A stretch of DNA of 64,000 nucleotides, taken from positions 124,001-188,000 of the forward strand of contig JASCOV010000002.1 of the NCBI GenBank assembly GCA_029960045.1. The letters run 5' to 3'. Source of the DNA: Flavobacteriaceae bacterium PS02293. Lineage in GTDB: Bacteria; Bacteroidota; Bacteroidia; Flavobacteriales; Weeksellaceae. Numbering within the stretch: the stretch's first letter is position 1; every line of letters starts with the position of its first letter. This document shows, piece after piece, positions 15,794 through 24,846 of this stretch. The position numbers and the translations under genes are program-made. The notes beneath the pieces were generated by a model that worked only from the letters and a program-made list of their open reading frames with translations, was not told the origin of the DNA and did not search any database.

Positions 15794-17986
15794 TTATAAG
15801 ATTATTTTTTTAGTTGTGATTCCAGATTTTTGTACAACCTTCACGATGTAAACACCTTTAAGATATTTATCAGTATTGATATTGACTTCCTTAGAATTAT
15901 TAATATTAGAATAGACTAATTTTCCAGAAGCATCATAGATTTCAATTTTGTTTATCTCTTGGCTATCTTTTATCATTAATCCAAAAGAATTTCTGTAAAT
16001 TAATAATTGATCTTTAATAGAACTACCAGTTCCTAAAACGGCGTTTTGATAAATAATCTTGAAACGATTATTATCTTGACCAGCACTTGTTGAAAATGTA
16101 TAATGATTATCTTGTAAATTCTGAACAGAGCCAGTTAAATTATCTTTAATATAAATAGCTTGAGTAGAAAAAATTCCATCTTTGCCATCTAAAGCAATAA
16201 TGTGATTACCCGCAACAGAGCATTTGATTCCTAAATCTATAATATCACTTGTATTGAAAGGATTTGCCCGTGATTGGATTTGTAATTTATGAGATCCTAA
16301 ACTTGAGTAAAATGAATCATTTCCAACACTTAAAAGATCAGCGTCATAATCTGGATCATAATCATTGGTTGCGTTTTGGTTATAAGCAAGTAGGATTGTA
16401 TTTCCTACGTTTTGAGGTGTAATAAGTTTTAACCAATATCTATTGATTGTTTCTGGTTGATCATTGTTGTCTTCGTCATCTTCTCCGTCTCCTTCTTCAT
16501 TATTATTTTTATTAAAAAATATAGAATCTGTTGTATTAGATGATCTGATGCCATTATTGAAAAGTAAAGGCGCATTATTATATTTTGCTTGAACAATAAA
16601 ACCTTGGGCTACTTTTGTATAGGCTAATGGTCTCAATGATGACTCTTCTAAACTAGTTGATACATAAGTTGGACCAACACCACCAACTCCTGAAACGTAA
16701 GTTGCATAATTGTTGCCGTCATAACTTGAACCTTGTTGTGCTGTAACAGAGTTCAAATTGGTCCAAAACCATTGTTTATTATAGATGGAATTCTTATTGG
16801 TGCTATAATTAAAAAGAGTTGAGAAAGTAATGTTAGAAGGATAAGGATTACCAATCAGATTGTAGCCTTTGTCTGTACCTGTACTTTTCTTCAATGTTAT
16901 TGAAATTAATCCGGCATTTGGAACACCTGTAAAAGAGAAGACTTCATTTACTAAAGCATTTGTAGGATAGCTATTTTTACCTCGAATTGCATATCCAATT
17001 CCAGGGTTGAAAGTTGAACCAGCATTTAATCCAGTTGTTACAAATATATCTGTGGCTTCATCATAAACATAAAAACGGTTGGTTGGCGTTCCGGATGAAA
17101 AATTAAATAGATTTTGTCCGGAAACGGGAGAGCTCCAATAATTAAAATCAGATCTTTTTAAATTGGCTTCTCTATAAACTATTGCATTTCCTGTTCCAGA
17201 ATAAGTATCTCCGTTTTCTTGTAAAAATGTAGCGTCATTTTCTACGACAATGGTTCCGTTGTTAACAACATTTCCATAAGATTTCAAAGAATATCCTTCT
17301 GCAACAGTTACTGTATATCCTGAATTAATAGTCATGTTGTTTGTTGCGGAAATAGAATTGAAAGTTATGTTTCCATTGATTGTTGTGTTTACTGTGCTTG
17401 CTGGTGAACCATTATCCCAAGATGTTCCGTCCCAAGTGGTATAATCAATCATTGTAAAGTTACCCTTGTAATTGGATCCTCCATTATTCAGAAGAACTGT
17501 TCCGGAGCCTGTAGTCATTGTGTAATAGACCTCTATGGTGTAATTTCCTATAGGCAAAGTATTTGAAATAGCTACGCCATCACCTGTGTATATGGTTTTC
17601 CAAGTTTCATTTTTTCCTCCACAACCATTAGCAACCTCTGTACTTTTAGTATAGCTGATGCTTGTGAACGCTCCTGTTGGAGAAGCGGTGGGATAAACTC
17701 TATAATACATTGTAACAGCGGAGATGGTTTGTGCTCCACATCTGGAAACAACGGATTCTCCTCCCATAAATCTGAGTGTATTCTTGCCTACTAAATAAGT
17801 TCCTAAGTTGCTTCCGTCATATATTGTTCTGCTGCTACAACCGCCACCGTTATCAATACAGTAGTACTTTGTCGTGCCTGCGGCTGCACCTCTTTGTTTG
17901 AAAGCAGGAAAGCCGCCAGAGAATGTTTGTGAGTTCAAAAAAGAAAAGAAAACAATCCCAATTAGGAGTGAAATATTTTTTTTCAT
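15794..17986 (-). CDS. T9SS type A sorting-domain surface protein
   Basis: The protein has 730 residues and signal peptide MKKNISLLIGIVFFSFLNSQ. The N-terminal third includes a disulfide-prone beta domain (CIDNGGGCSS, SRCGAQ, NGCGGKN). Next comes the common Bacteroidetes module seen in T9SS cargo: TWDGTSWDNGSP, a beta-solenoid-like stretch with NNGTIVVENDATFLQ, NYWSSPVSGQNLFNF, GIGYAIRGK and GYNLIGNPYPSNI. An acidic linker (EEGDGEDDEDNNDQPE, about residues 500-515) separates it from a further beta domain and a CTD (IEIYDASGKLVYSN ... GVYIVKV ... KIIL). No enzyme motif is visible. It is probably a surface-displayed adhesin-like protein. A TACATTTG box precedes it. Confidence 0.85.
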   Translation of the reverse strand: MKKNISLLIGIVFFSFLNSQTFSGGFPAFKQRGAAAGTTKYYCIDNGGGCSSRTIYDGSNLGTYLVGKNTLRFMGGESVVSRCGAQTISAVTMYYRVYPTASPTGAFTSISYTKSTEVANGCGGKNETWKTIYTGDGVAISNTLPIGNYTIEVYYTMTTGSGTVLLNNGGSNYKGNFTMIDYTTWDGTSWDNGSPASTVNTTINGNITFNSISATNNMTINSGYTVTVAEGYSLKSYGNVVNNGTIVVENDATFLQENGDTYSGTGNAIVYREANLKRSDFNYWSSPVSGQNLFNFSSGTPTNRFYVYDEATDIFVTTGLNAGSTFNPGIGYAIRGKNSYPTNALVNEVFSFTGVPNAGLISITLKKSTGTDKGYNLIGNPYPSNITFSTLFNYSTNKNSIYNKQWFWTNLNSVTAQQGSSYDGNNYATYVSGVGGVGPTYVSTSLEESSLRPLAYTKVAQGFIVQAKYNNAPLLFNNGIRSSNTTDSIFFNKNNNEEGDGEDDEDNNDQPETINRYWLKLITPQNVGNTILLAYNQNATNDYDPDYDADLLSVGNDSFYSSLGSHKLQIQSRANPFNTSDIIDLGIKCSVAGNHIIALDGKDGIFSTQAIYIKDNLTGSVQNLQDNHYTFSTSAGQDNNRFKIIYQNAVLGTGSSIKDQLLIYRNSFGLMIKDSQEINKIEIYDASGKLVYSNINNSKEVNINTDKYLKGVYIVKVVQKSGITTKKIIL

Positions 17987-17999
17987 AATAGCGTTTTTA

Positions 18000-18007
18000 C
18001 AAATGTA
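18000..18007 (-). promoter_or_regulatory. Predicted -7 promoter element for the T9SS gene at 15794-17986
   Basis: The minus strand reads TACATTTG (TAnnTTTG), 13 bp before the start codon. Confidence 0.5.
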
Positions 18008-18320
18008 AATATTTATTTAATATGTTGTATTACAGTTGTTTAAATTGTTTTTTTGTGTGTTTTTACTTGAGAAAATTATCTAATATTTCTGCATAAATTT
18101 ATATGATTGAATATTTTGAAGTTTTGAAGTGGTTTTTTTGTTTTTTTAGTTGGTGTGGCAATTCTGTTAATATTTAATTAATATGACCAAAAAAATGTAA
18201 CTATCTTCATTTAAATGTTTTATATGTATACGAAATAACTTTTTCTGTCGTTATTACTTCAGAGTAAAAAAAAAAGTTTTTAGTTAGTTTATGTTATTTT
18301 AATAAGTTCTTTATTACGAG

Positions 18321-18350
18321 ATCCGTATAATCCAATTATGCGGATTTTTT
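18321..18350 (+). terminator. Orphan Rho-independent terminator
   Basis: ATCCGTATAA (18321-18330) pairs with TTATGCGGAT (18336-18345; one G-T wobble) around the loop TCCAA, followed by TTTTTT. It is oriented for plus-strand transcription, but no plus-strand gene lies upstream in this spacer. Confidence 0.75.
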
Positions 18351-18407
18351 ATTTTCAAATTGATTGTTGATCTTGGTTTTTACACATAAAATCTGTAATA
18401 TTTATCC

Positions 18408-18415
18408 TAATTTTG
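18408..18415 (+). promoter_or_regulatory. Predicted -7 promoter element for the DMT/PorV-like/cargo operon
   Basis: TAATTTTG (TAnnTTTG), 23 bp before ATG 18439 and downstream of the orphan terminator. Confidence 0.5.
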
Positions 18416-18438
18416 CAAACTGAAAATCAATAGTTCCA

Positions 18439-19338
18439 ATGAAGAATTCTTATTTGCTGAGGTTACATTTTATCGTGTTTTTATGGGGGTTTACTGCGAT
18501 TCTAGGAAAATTGATTTTAGCTGATGCACATATTCTCGTATTTTACAGAATGTTGTTTGCTGCAATCTTTCTTTATTTATATTTAAGATTGGTCAAAAAA
18601 GAAAGCATCAAAGTTTCTAAAAACCTACTATTCAAATTAATAGGAATAGGAAGTGTAATGGCTTTTCACTGGCTATTCTTTTTCCAGTCTATTAAGGTTT
18701 CTAATGTTTCTATCGCTCTGTCTTGTCTTTCATTATCTACATTATTTGCTGCATTAATAGAACCTTTGGTATTCCGAAGAAAACCCGATTGGGCAGAAGT
18801 GGTCATTGGGATTATTATTGTGATTTGTATTTCTTTGATTTTCAATGCGGAACTTAAATATAAAGAAGGAATCATCTACGGAATTTTGTGCGCTCTTTTT
18901 GGGACAATTTTTTCAGTTTTTAATGGAAAAATGTTTGGGAAAACCAGTTCTGGAAATATTATTTTTTATGAGATTGCAGGTGGTTGGTTAATTATCAGTT
19001 TATTTTTTATTTTTACTGGACAAATTTCCTCGGTTGGCGAAATAAGTTATACAGATATTGCGTTAGTGTTATTATTGGCTTCTGTTTTTACGGCTTATCC
19101 AATGTTTGAAAGTGTGAAATTGATGAAATTCATTTCGCCTTTTACATTGATTTTAACAGTAAATCTTGAGCCTGTTTACGGGATTATCTTAGCTTTTTTT
19201 ATCTTTGGAGCATCAGAGCATATGAGTCCTGTTTTTTATGGTGCTTCTTTCGTAATGATTGCCTCGATTGTGGTAAACGGAATTATCAAATCGAGAAGAA
19301 AAAAAGAAGATACTATTACAGAAACAAAACCTCTGTAA
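18439..19338 (+). CDS. DMT-family (EamA) transporter
   Basis: The protein has 299 residues and about ten transmembrane helices in two EamA repeats. The first repeat includes HFIVFLWGFTAILGKLILADAHILVFYRM and AFHWLFFFQSIKVSNVSIALSC. The second includes IIYGILCALFGTIFSVFNGKMF and FTLILTVNLEPVYGIILAFFIFG (the conserved LEPV/P-G segment). These inner-membrane transporters usually export metabolites or amino acids, and the substrate is not predictable. The stop is followed after 10 bp by the PorV/PorQ-like gene, so it heads an operon with T9SS-related genes. That link may be only transcriptional. Confidence 0.88.
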   Translation: MKNSYLLRLHFIVFLWGFTAILGKLILADAHILVFYRMLFAAIFLYLYLRLVKKESIKVSKNLLFKLIGIGSVMAFHWLFFFQSIKVSNVSIALSCLSLSTLFAALIEPLVFRRKPDWAEVVIGIIIVICISLIFNAELKYKEGIIYGILCALFGTIFSVFNGKMFGKTSSGNIIFYEIAGGWLIISLFFIFTGQISSVGEISYTDIALVLLLASVFTAYPMFESVKLMKFISPFTLILTVNLEPVYGIILAFFIFGASEHMSPVFYGASFVMIASIVVNGIIKSRRKKEDTITETKPL

Positions 19339-19348
19339 ACACTTATTA

Positions 19349-20431
19349 ATGAAAAGAATTTTATTTTTTTTACTGATTATTTTAACCCAATTTTCTGATG
19401 CCCAAATCATCAGAAAATATTCCAATGAATTCTTGAATATCGGTGCCGGAGCAAGAGGTCTTGCAATGGGAGGAGCTGTTGTTTCAAATCAAGATGATGT
19501 CTATTCTCCAATGTGGAATCCTGCTGGATTAATGAAAATTGATAAAGACTGGCAGGTTGCAGCAATGCACGCAGAATACTTCGAATCCATCGCCAAATAC
19601 GACTATATTTCTTATGCCAAACCTTTGGATTACGGAAATGGTGTTTTCGCAATTTCATTAGTAAGATTAGGCGTTGATAATATCCTTAATACAACTCAAT
19701 TAATTGATCCCGAGGGAAATATTGATTATGATAAAATAAGTTCTTTCTCAACTTCAGATTATGCTGCTTTGTTTTCTTACGCTTTTCATCCGAATGGAAA
19801 TCAGAAATTAGATGTTGGAGCCACGGCAAAAGTAGTTTACAGAAATGTTGGAAAGTTCGCAAGCGGTTACGGTTTTGGATTTGATGTTGGTGCAATTTAT
19901 CATACAGACACAGATTGGAATTATGGATTTATGTTGAGAGATGCGACCACGACAGTCAATTTTTGGACGATCAACCAAAAAGAATTATCTGCGGTTGTAA
20001 ATGGCGAAGAATTTAATCCGGCTCCTACAGACAAGATGGAAATCACGATGCCAAAACTGAATTTCGGAGTCAGCAGGACTTATGAATTCAACAGAGATTT
20101 GAAGCTTTTACCGGAAGTTGGGCTTAATGTAGATTTTGCTAAAACTGCTGCATTGGTTTCTACAGATTTTGCAAGTATTACCCCTTATGCCGGTGGAGAA
20201 TTAATTTTCCAAGATATGATTTTCGTAAGATTAGGTTTCAACAGATTCCAAACTATTTCTGATATCGAGGATCTTAAAAGAAAAGTATCTTTCCAGCCAA
20301 GTGCAGGAATCGGAATCAAATATAAAGGCTTAACTTTGGATTATGCCATTACCAATTCTGGAATCGGAGGTTCAAATTTTTACTCAAATTTCTTTTCTTT
20401 GAAACTGGATATGCAAGGTTTTAGAAACTAA
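19349..20431 (+). CDS. PorV/PorQ-family outer-membrane beta-barrel protein
   Basis: The protein has 360 residues and signal peptide MKRILFFLLIILTQFSDAQ. The mature N-terminus NIGAGARGLAMGGAVVSNQD followed by SPMWNPAGL is the hallmark of the PorV/PorQ/UPF0164 barrels (FadL-like). The rest alternates amphipathic strands and ends in an aromatic-rich strand (FFSLKLDMQGFRN). In Porphyromonas gingivalis PorV shuttles T9SS cargo and PorQ anchors the sortase. This one differs from typical PorV in its N-terminus and is shorter, so it is likely a third, paralogous type. It is followed 12 bp later by a 927-residue T9SS cargo gene, which suggests a dedicated partner (inference). Confidence 0.85.
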   Translation: MKRILFFLLIILTQFSDAQIIRKYSNEFLNIGAGARGLAMGGAVVSNQDDVYSPMWNPAGLMKIDKDWQVAAMHAEYFESIAKYDYISYAKPLDYGNGVFAISLVRLGVDNILNTTQLIDPEGNIDYDKISSFSTSDYAALFSYAFHPNGNQKLDVGATAKVVYRNVGKFASGYGFGFDVGAIYHTDTDWNYGFMLRDATTTVNFWTINQKELSAVVNGEEFNPAPTDKMEITMPKLNFGVSRTYEFNRDLKLLPEVGLNVDFAKTAALVSTDFASITPYAGGELIFQDMIFVRLGFNRFQTISDIEDLKRKVSFQPSAGIGIKYKGLTLDYAITNSGIGGSNFYSNFFSLKLDMQGFRN

Positions 20432-20443
20432 TAACTATAATAT

Positions 20444-23227
20444 ATGATCAGAAAAATTACGCTTTCATTATTCTTTATTTCCAATTTGACTTTCTCTCAG
20501 GAAATTTTAGAATCAAAACTTATCGAAACCAATACTTCCGGATCCAGCGATCCCAAAGGAATGGTTGACTTTCAAGGCAAAATTTTGTATAGCAGCGCTA
20601 GCGGAGAATCCTCATATGATGGGAGAAATCTTTATGAGTATAACCCGATTGATAATAATATAAAACTTTTAAAAAAAGTCAATACTTCTTATTTATATCC
20701 TGGAATTACCTCCAGGATTTATAAATTAAGTAATAATACTGCAATGTTCCTTTCCAAAAGTGGCTATTACGACAATGCGGAACTTTGGAAAACAGACGGA
20801 ACAGAGGGGGGGACGGCAAAAATCTATACTTTTTCCAACTATTTTGACGATTTCACGGTTTCAAAAGTATTTAATAACCGACTTATATTTTCAAGAGATT
20901 ATTATAATGATCAAAATACCTACGCAATCGGTGAGGGTGAAACGGCACCAGTTAAGCTGACTTCAGGCAATATCATCAGCAATATTGTAAAAGATGAAAA
21001 CTCCTGTTACTTCTTTGTGAAAAATGGTTTGGATATCAAACTTGTAAAGACAAATGGTACGCTAAGTGGTACAGAAATACTTTCGACTAATAATTTTATT
21101 TACTATACTTACTATTACAATCTTGAAATTACATTAGACAATAAAAAATTGTATTACAGTATTACAGATTCTGATTATAAGTATAAATTATTTGCTTTCG
21201 ATTTGATTTCTAAAAGTAACAATGTGATTTTTAATTCAAATACGAGCACCAATGCCATAAATTCTATTTGTGGAAAGCTAGGAGATGATTTGATTTATAT
21301 CTTTAACAAAAAAATATATAAAATAGCAGGAACAAGTCTGGATTTCGTAAAAGATTTTCCTCAAGAATATAACGGGAATATAAGTTCAACATCATACGCC
21401 CTTAATAACAAACTTTTTTTTAATACAACAGATAATAGGGTACTATCATTAGATATGGATCTTAACCTGAATAATGTTGATTTTGAGAATTCCAATTCAG
21501 TTATTATGAATGTATTGGATGGCTCAGATTTCTTGGTTGTAGGTATTCCGAATATAACAACATCTGCAAACATGTGGCTTTATGACGGAGCTGGCAAGAA
21601 ATTTAAGATTCTTGTTTCCTCTGACAAATCCAATTTTGCCTCGATTGGGGATAATATCTATTTTTCCGGACAAAAAGCAGCAAATGATAGAGAGTTATAC
21701 AAGATTAGTAAAGCAACTGGCGATATCAGTCTTACAAAAGATGCGAATCTAACAGGCAGTGGTGACCCAAGACTTTTCACAAGTGATGCTTCTAATAATT
21801 TTGTTTTCTTTGCAAAAGATGATAATCAGAGATACCAGTTTTTTGTCAAAAAAAGAAACCAGGCTACTGTTACAAAATTGAGCAGTTTTGCAGATACTCC
21901 AACAGGACAATATAATAGCTACCCAATTTACAATACTATCTTCTCCCTTGGAGATTATTTTTATTTGGCAAATGGTAGTTCTTTTTACCGAACTACAATC
22001 AATGAAGGATCATCATTACAGTTGGCAGGACCTGTTAATGATTTGATTATTTCTTACAAGATTATCAAGAATCAATTGGTTTATTTGACTTATAACTCCA
22101 GTCAATATGAAACCAAGATTTGGACTGTTAATAATGATAGACAAACTCCGGTACTTCTTAAGACATATTATAGTACTTCCAATAATAATACTTCAAACTA
22201 CGGAAATTTGGATACTTCTATTGTTGATGAAAACTGGGCTTATTTTATGATCACTAATTATGATGGATCAACCAATTTTCTTAGAACAGATGGCAGTTCA
22301 GCAAATACAAAAATTATTACTACTACAACCAAAGGACAGGGGCGCTATTTATTTATGGGAATATCTGATAACAAGATTTTCTTCACCTACAACTTATTAT
22401 TAGGAGATTTTATGAACAAGTTTTGTTATATTGATTTATCTAATAATACAAATAATGATTTGAATACTGGCAATTATTACCCAAACCGGTCGGTTTTATA
22501 TAAAAGTAAAATTTACTTCGCTTCTAACGGAGATTTGTTAACCATAGATAAAACAGGTGTGTCAATGGTAAAAGATTTTACAGCAAATGATGATCTCTAC
22601 TTTAGTGATTGTGGAGGCAGATTGTTTTTAGGTAAAACTGGACAAGGAATATTTGCTTTTGATGGCATAAATGATCCGTCAGAAGTCAAATATAATAATA
22701 CATCCATTAATAATATTTTTGGACTTTATACAAGAGGGCAAATTTGTTTGAAAGATTCTTTTTTCATTAATGGAAATCCTGATATTTACAGAATTGAAAA
22801 AAATGAGAATACAGCAAAAAAATATAGCTTATACTATAACAATAACAAAGCAAATTATATAAGTGAGATAGGAACCGATGGCGAAAAAATATATTTCAAT
22901 TACAATACAGAAGCTAATGGCTACGAATTGTTTGAAGTTATTTCAGAACTGAATCTTGCAACATCAGAGGTAGTGAAAACCGATGAGAAAAGCCTGATTT
23001 ATTTATACCCAAATCCAGCTTCGGATTTTATTAGAATTAAAAATGAATCAACGAAAAAAATTGACTCGTTTTTAATTTATGATTTTAGTGGAAAGATAAT
23101 TTCAGAAGGTAAATATATTGGCGAAAATCAAAATATTGATATTTCAAATATGAATAAAGGAACTTATATCATTGAGGTAAAAACAAATTCTGGTAAGTCA
23201 TATTCACATAAGTTTATTAAAAAATAA
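20444..23227 (+). CDS. Large T9SS cargo with ELWKTDGT-type propeller repeats
   Basis: The protein has 927 residues and signal peptide MIRKITLSLFFISNLTFSQ. It contains AELWKTDGTEGGTAKIY, plus degenerate echoes (LVKTNGTLSGTEIL, FLRTDGSSANTKII) and repeated beta segments such as DDLIYIFNKKIYKI, DNIYFSGQKAANDRELYKI and EKIYFNYNTEANGYELFEV. These ELWKTDGTxxGT repeats are typical of beta-propeller-like surface proteins in Bacteroidetes. The CTD begins near residue 852 (YLYPNPASDFIRIKN) and ends in SHKFIKK; it differs clearly from the CTDs of the 3.6-10.1 kb cluster. It is cotranscribed with the PorV/PorQ-like barrel. No catalytic motif seen; the role is probably adhesion or binding. Confidence 0.87.
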   Translation: MIRKITLSLFFISNLTFSQEILESKLIETNTSGSSDPKGMVDFQGKILYSSASGESSYDGRNLYEYNPIDNNIKLLKKVNTSYLYPGITSRIYKLSNNTAMFLSKSGYYDNAELWKTDGTEGGTAKIYTFSNYFDDFTVSKVFNNRLIFSRDYYNDQNTYAIGEGETAPVKLTSGNIISNIVKDENSCYFFVKNGLDIKLVKTNGTLSGTEILSTNNFIYYTYYYNLEITLDNKKLYYSITDSDYKYKLFAFDLISKSNNVIFNSNTSTNAINSICGKLGDDLIYIFNKKIYKIAGTSLDFVKDFPQEYNGNISSTSYALNNKLFFNTTDNRVLSLDMDLNLNNVDFENSNSVIMNVLDGSDFLVVGIPNITTSANMWLYDGAGKKFKILVSSDKSNFASIGDNIYFSGQKAANDRELYKISKATGDISLTKDANLTGSGDPRLFTSDASNNFVFFAKDDNQRYQFFVKKRNQATVTKLSSFADTPTGQYNSYPIYNTIFSLGDYFYLANGSSFYRTTINEGSSLQLAGPVNDLIISYKIIKNQLVYLTYNSSQYETKIWTVNNDRQTPVLLKTYYSTSNNNTSNYGNLDTSIVDENWAYFMITNYDGSTNFLRTDGSSANTKIITTTTKGQGRYLFMGISDNKIFFTYNLLLGDFMNKFCYIDLSNNTNNDLNTGNYYPNRSVLYKSKIYFASNGDLLTIDKTGVSMVKDFTANDDLYFSDCGGRLFLGKTGQGIFAFDGINDPSEVKYNNTSINNIFGLYTRGQICLKDSFFINGNPDIYRIEKNENTAKKYSLYYNNNKANYISEIGTDGEKIYFNYNTEANGYELFEVISELNLATSEVVKTDEKSLIYLYPNPASDFIRIKNESTKKIDSFLIYDFSGKIISEGKYIGENQNIDISNMNKGTYIIEVKTNSGKSYSHKFIKK

Positions 23228-23238
23228 AAAACAGCAAT

Positions 23239-24003
23239 ATGAAAAAAGTAGCATTTTTATTGTCAATTGTATTAATCACCTTTGTAAAATCTCAAACTGT
23301 TTCTGATTACAAATACATTTTAATTCCCCAAGAATTCAATGATTTTAAAGAAAGCAGATCTTATAATTTAAATGGAATTTTAGAAAAATTTTTGAAAGGA
23401 AAAAAATATACTGTCCTTTCTGAAATCAAATCCAACTGGCCCGTAGATGCACTTAGCAATCCTTGTCAGGTATTGAGCGCGGAAGTTTTGGATGATAAAA
23501 GTATGTTCAGAAATAAAGTGATTGTACAATTTAAAGATTGTAATAATAAAGTCGTATTGGCTCAAAAAGGGATGAGTACAATCAAAGAATTTGAGCCAGG
23601 ATTCCAGGATGCGTTAAAACAAGCTATTGTTCAAATTCCTGTTTCTAACCCAAGTGAAGCAGTACAAAAACTTGCAGAATCCAAGCCTCAGGAGACAATT
23701 AAAACTTCTGGTGAAACTACAATAAACACAGTTGTTTCTCCGACAACTAAAACTGCTCAAAAATATACAAAAGGAAATTTAACATTACAAAAAATTCAGA
23801 TTGATGACAGTCAATTTATTTTGGTTGATGGAAACAGTTCTGTTCCTTTTGCAACATTCAAATCAACTGCTAAAAAAGATGTTTACAGAGTGAAATTGGG
23901 TTCAGGAGAATCTACAATTGGTTATTACGAAAATGGAAATATTGTAATCGAAATGCCAAAAAGCAATGGCGAGTTTTCTAATGAAGTTTTCTCTGCTAAT
24001 TAA
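23239..24003 (+). CDS. Secreted protein of unknown function
   Basis: The protein has 254 residues and signal peptide MKKVAFLLSIVLITFVKSQ. The first domain (about 25-145) contains DYKYILIPQEFNDF and LEKFLKGKKYTVLSE, resembling the small periplasmic DUF4468/LPP20-like alpha-beta folds used by surface-complex components. A Ser/Thr/Pro linker (about 150-175) is followed by a beta-rich C-terminal domain (LTLQKIQIDDSQFILVDGN ... FKSTAKKDVYRVKLG). It is the last gene of the DMT/PorV-like/cargo operon, 11 bp after the cargo stop, so it may be an accessory of that pair (inference). I do not recognise a family confidently. Confidence 0.7.
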   Translation: MKKVAFLLSIVLITFVKSQTVSDYKYILIPQEFNDFKESRSYNLNGILEKFLKGKKYTVLSEIKSNWPVDALSNPCQVLSAEVLDDKSMFRNKVIVQFKDCNNKVVLAQKGMSTIKEFEPGFQDALKQAIVQIPVSNPSEAVQKLAESKPQETIKTSGETTINTVVSPTTKTAQKYTKGNLTLQKIQIDDSQFILVDGNSSVPFATFKSTAKKDVYRVKLGSGESTIGYYENGNIVIEMPKSNGEFSNEVFSAN

Positions 24004-24029
24004 TTTGAAATAAATTTTATCTTAATAAG

Positions 24030-24065
24030 AAATGGTCAGAAGCAATTCTGACCATTTTCGTTTTA
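24030..24065. terminator. Bidirectional terminator between convergent genes
   Basis: A perfect 11-bp stem, AATGGTCAGAA (24031-24041) with TTCTGACCATT (24046-24056), has loop GCAA and a T-rich plus-strand tail. It separates the secreted protein gene (+) from the peroxiredoxin gene (-). Confidence 0.85.
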
Positions 24066-24070
24066 ATAAA

Positions 24071-24706
24071 TTATTTATTTGGTTGTGGAGTAAATCTCAA
24101 ATAAGGTTTCACAACTTTCACCCCTTTTGTGAATTTCTTCTCTGCATCTTCCTGTGAAACTGCTGCTGGGATAATCACATCTTCACCATCTTTCCAGTCA
24201 ACTGGTGTTGCAACGCCAAAACCATCAGTCAATTGTAAGGAATCAAGAACTCTCAATATTTCGGTAAAATTCCTTCCGGTAGAAGCTGGATAAGTAATAA
24301 TTAATCTTACTTTTTTATTAGGATCGATGATTAACAAAGATCTTACTGTTAATGTTGCACTTGCATTTGGATGGATGAAGTCATAAAGTTCGGACACTTT
24401 TTTGTTCTGGTCTGCAATGATTGGGAATTCGACTTCTGTATTTTGAGTTTCATTGATGTCCAAGATCCAACCTTTGTGATTATCAATTCCATCAACACTC
24501 AAAGCCAAAACTTTTGTATTTCTTTTATCAAATTCCGGTTTCAGTTCCGATGTTCTTCCAAGTTCTGTGGTACAAACTGGGGTGTAATCTGCGGGATGGG
24601 AAAATAAAATTCCCCAGGAATCTCCTAGATATTCATAAAAATTAAGTTTTCCAAGACTGCTTTCTGCTTCAAAATCTGGAGCTGTATCGCCAAGTTTTAT
24701 AGACAT
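24071..24706 (-). CDS. Peroxiredoxin, 1-Cys Prx6 type
   Basis: The protein has 211 residues, the usual Prx6 length. The active-site segment HPADYTPVCTTELGR has the peroxidatic Cys in PVCTTE, with the Thr of DYTPVC and a downstream Arg as the usual catalytic partners. The long C-terminal arm (PVDWKDGEDVIIPAAVSQED ... KPYLRFTPQP) is the Prx6 dimerisation extension. It reduces hydrogen and organic peroxides in the cytoplasm. A TAAATTTG box lies about 40 bp upstream of the start. It is transcribed alone and ends at a shared bidirectional terminator. Confidence 0.95.
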   Translation of the reverse strand: MSIKLGDTAPDFEAESSLGKLNFYEYLGDSWGILFSHPADYTPVCTTELGRTSELKPEFDKRNTKVLALSVDGIDNHKGWILDINETQNTEVEFPIIADQNKKVSELYDFIHPNASATLTVRSLLIIDPNKKVRLIITYPASTGRNFTEILRVLDSLQLTDGFGVATPVDWKDGEDVIIPAAVSQEDAEKKFTKGVKVVKPYLRFTPQPNK

Positions 24707-24793
24707 ATTATTTATATTTTTTGATTAGTGGATAACAAATTTAATAATAAAAATTTCAATTCATACTTATTTAGTATTATTTATTTTTAACAA

Positions 24794-24819
24794 TAAAAAA
24801 AACCACAATTAATGTGGTT
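24794..24819 (-). terminator. Rho-independent terminator of the lipoprotein gene
   Basis: On the minus strand AACCACA (24819-24813) pairs with TGTGGTT (24807-24801), followed by a T run. Confidence 0.75.
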
Positions 24820-24846
24820 TTGAATTTATACTAAGCAAATTGGTTC

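Larger units (their letters stand above)
17987..18438. other. Divergent AT-rich spacer
   Basis: This 452-bp non-coding stretch lies between two divergent genes. It contains the -7 box of the T9SS gene (18000-18007), the -7 box of the DMT gene (18408-18415) and, unexpectedly, a plus-oriented terminator at 18321-18350. I see no open frame of note and no tRNA-like structure. Confidence 0.7.
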
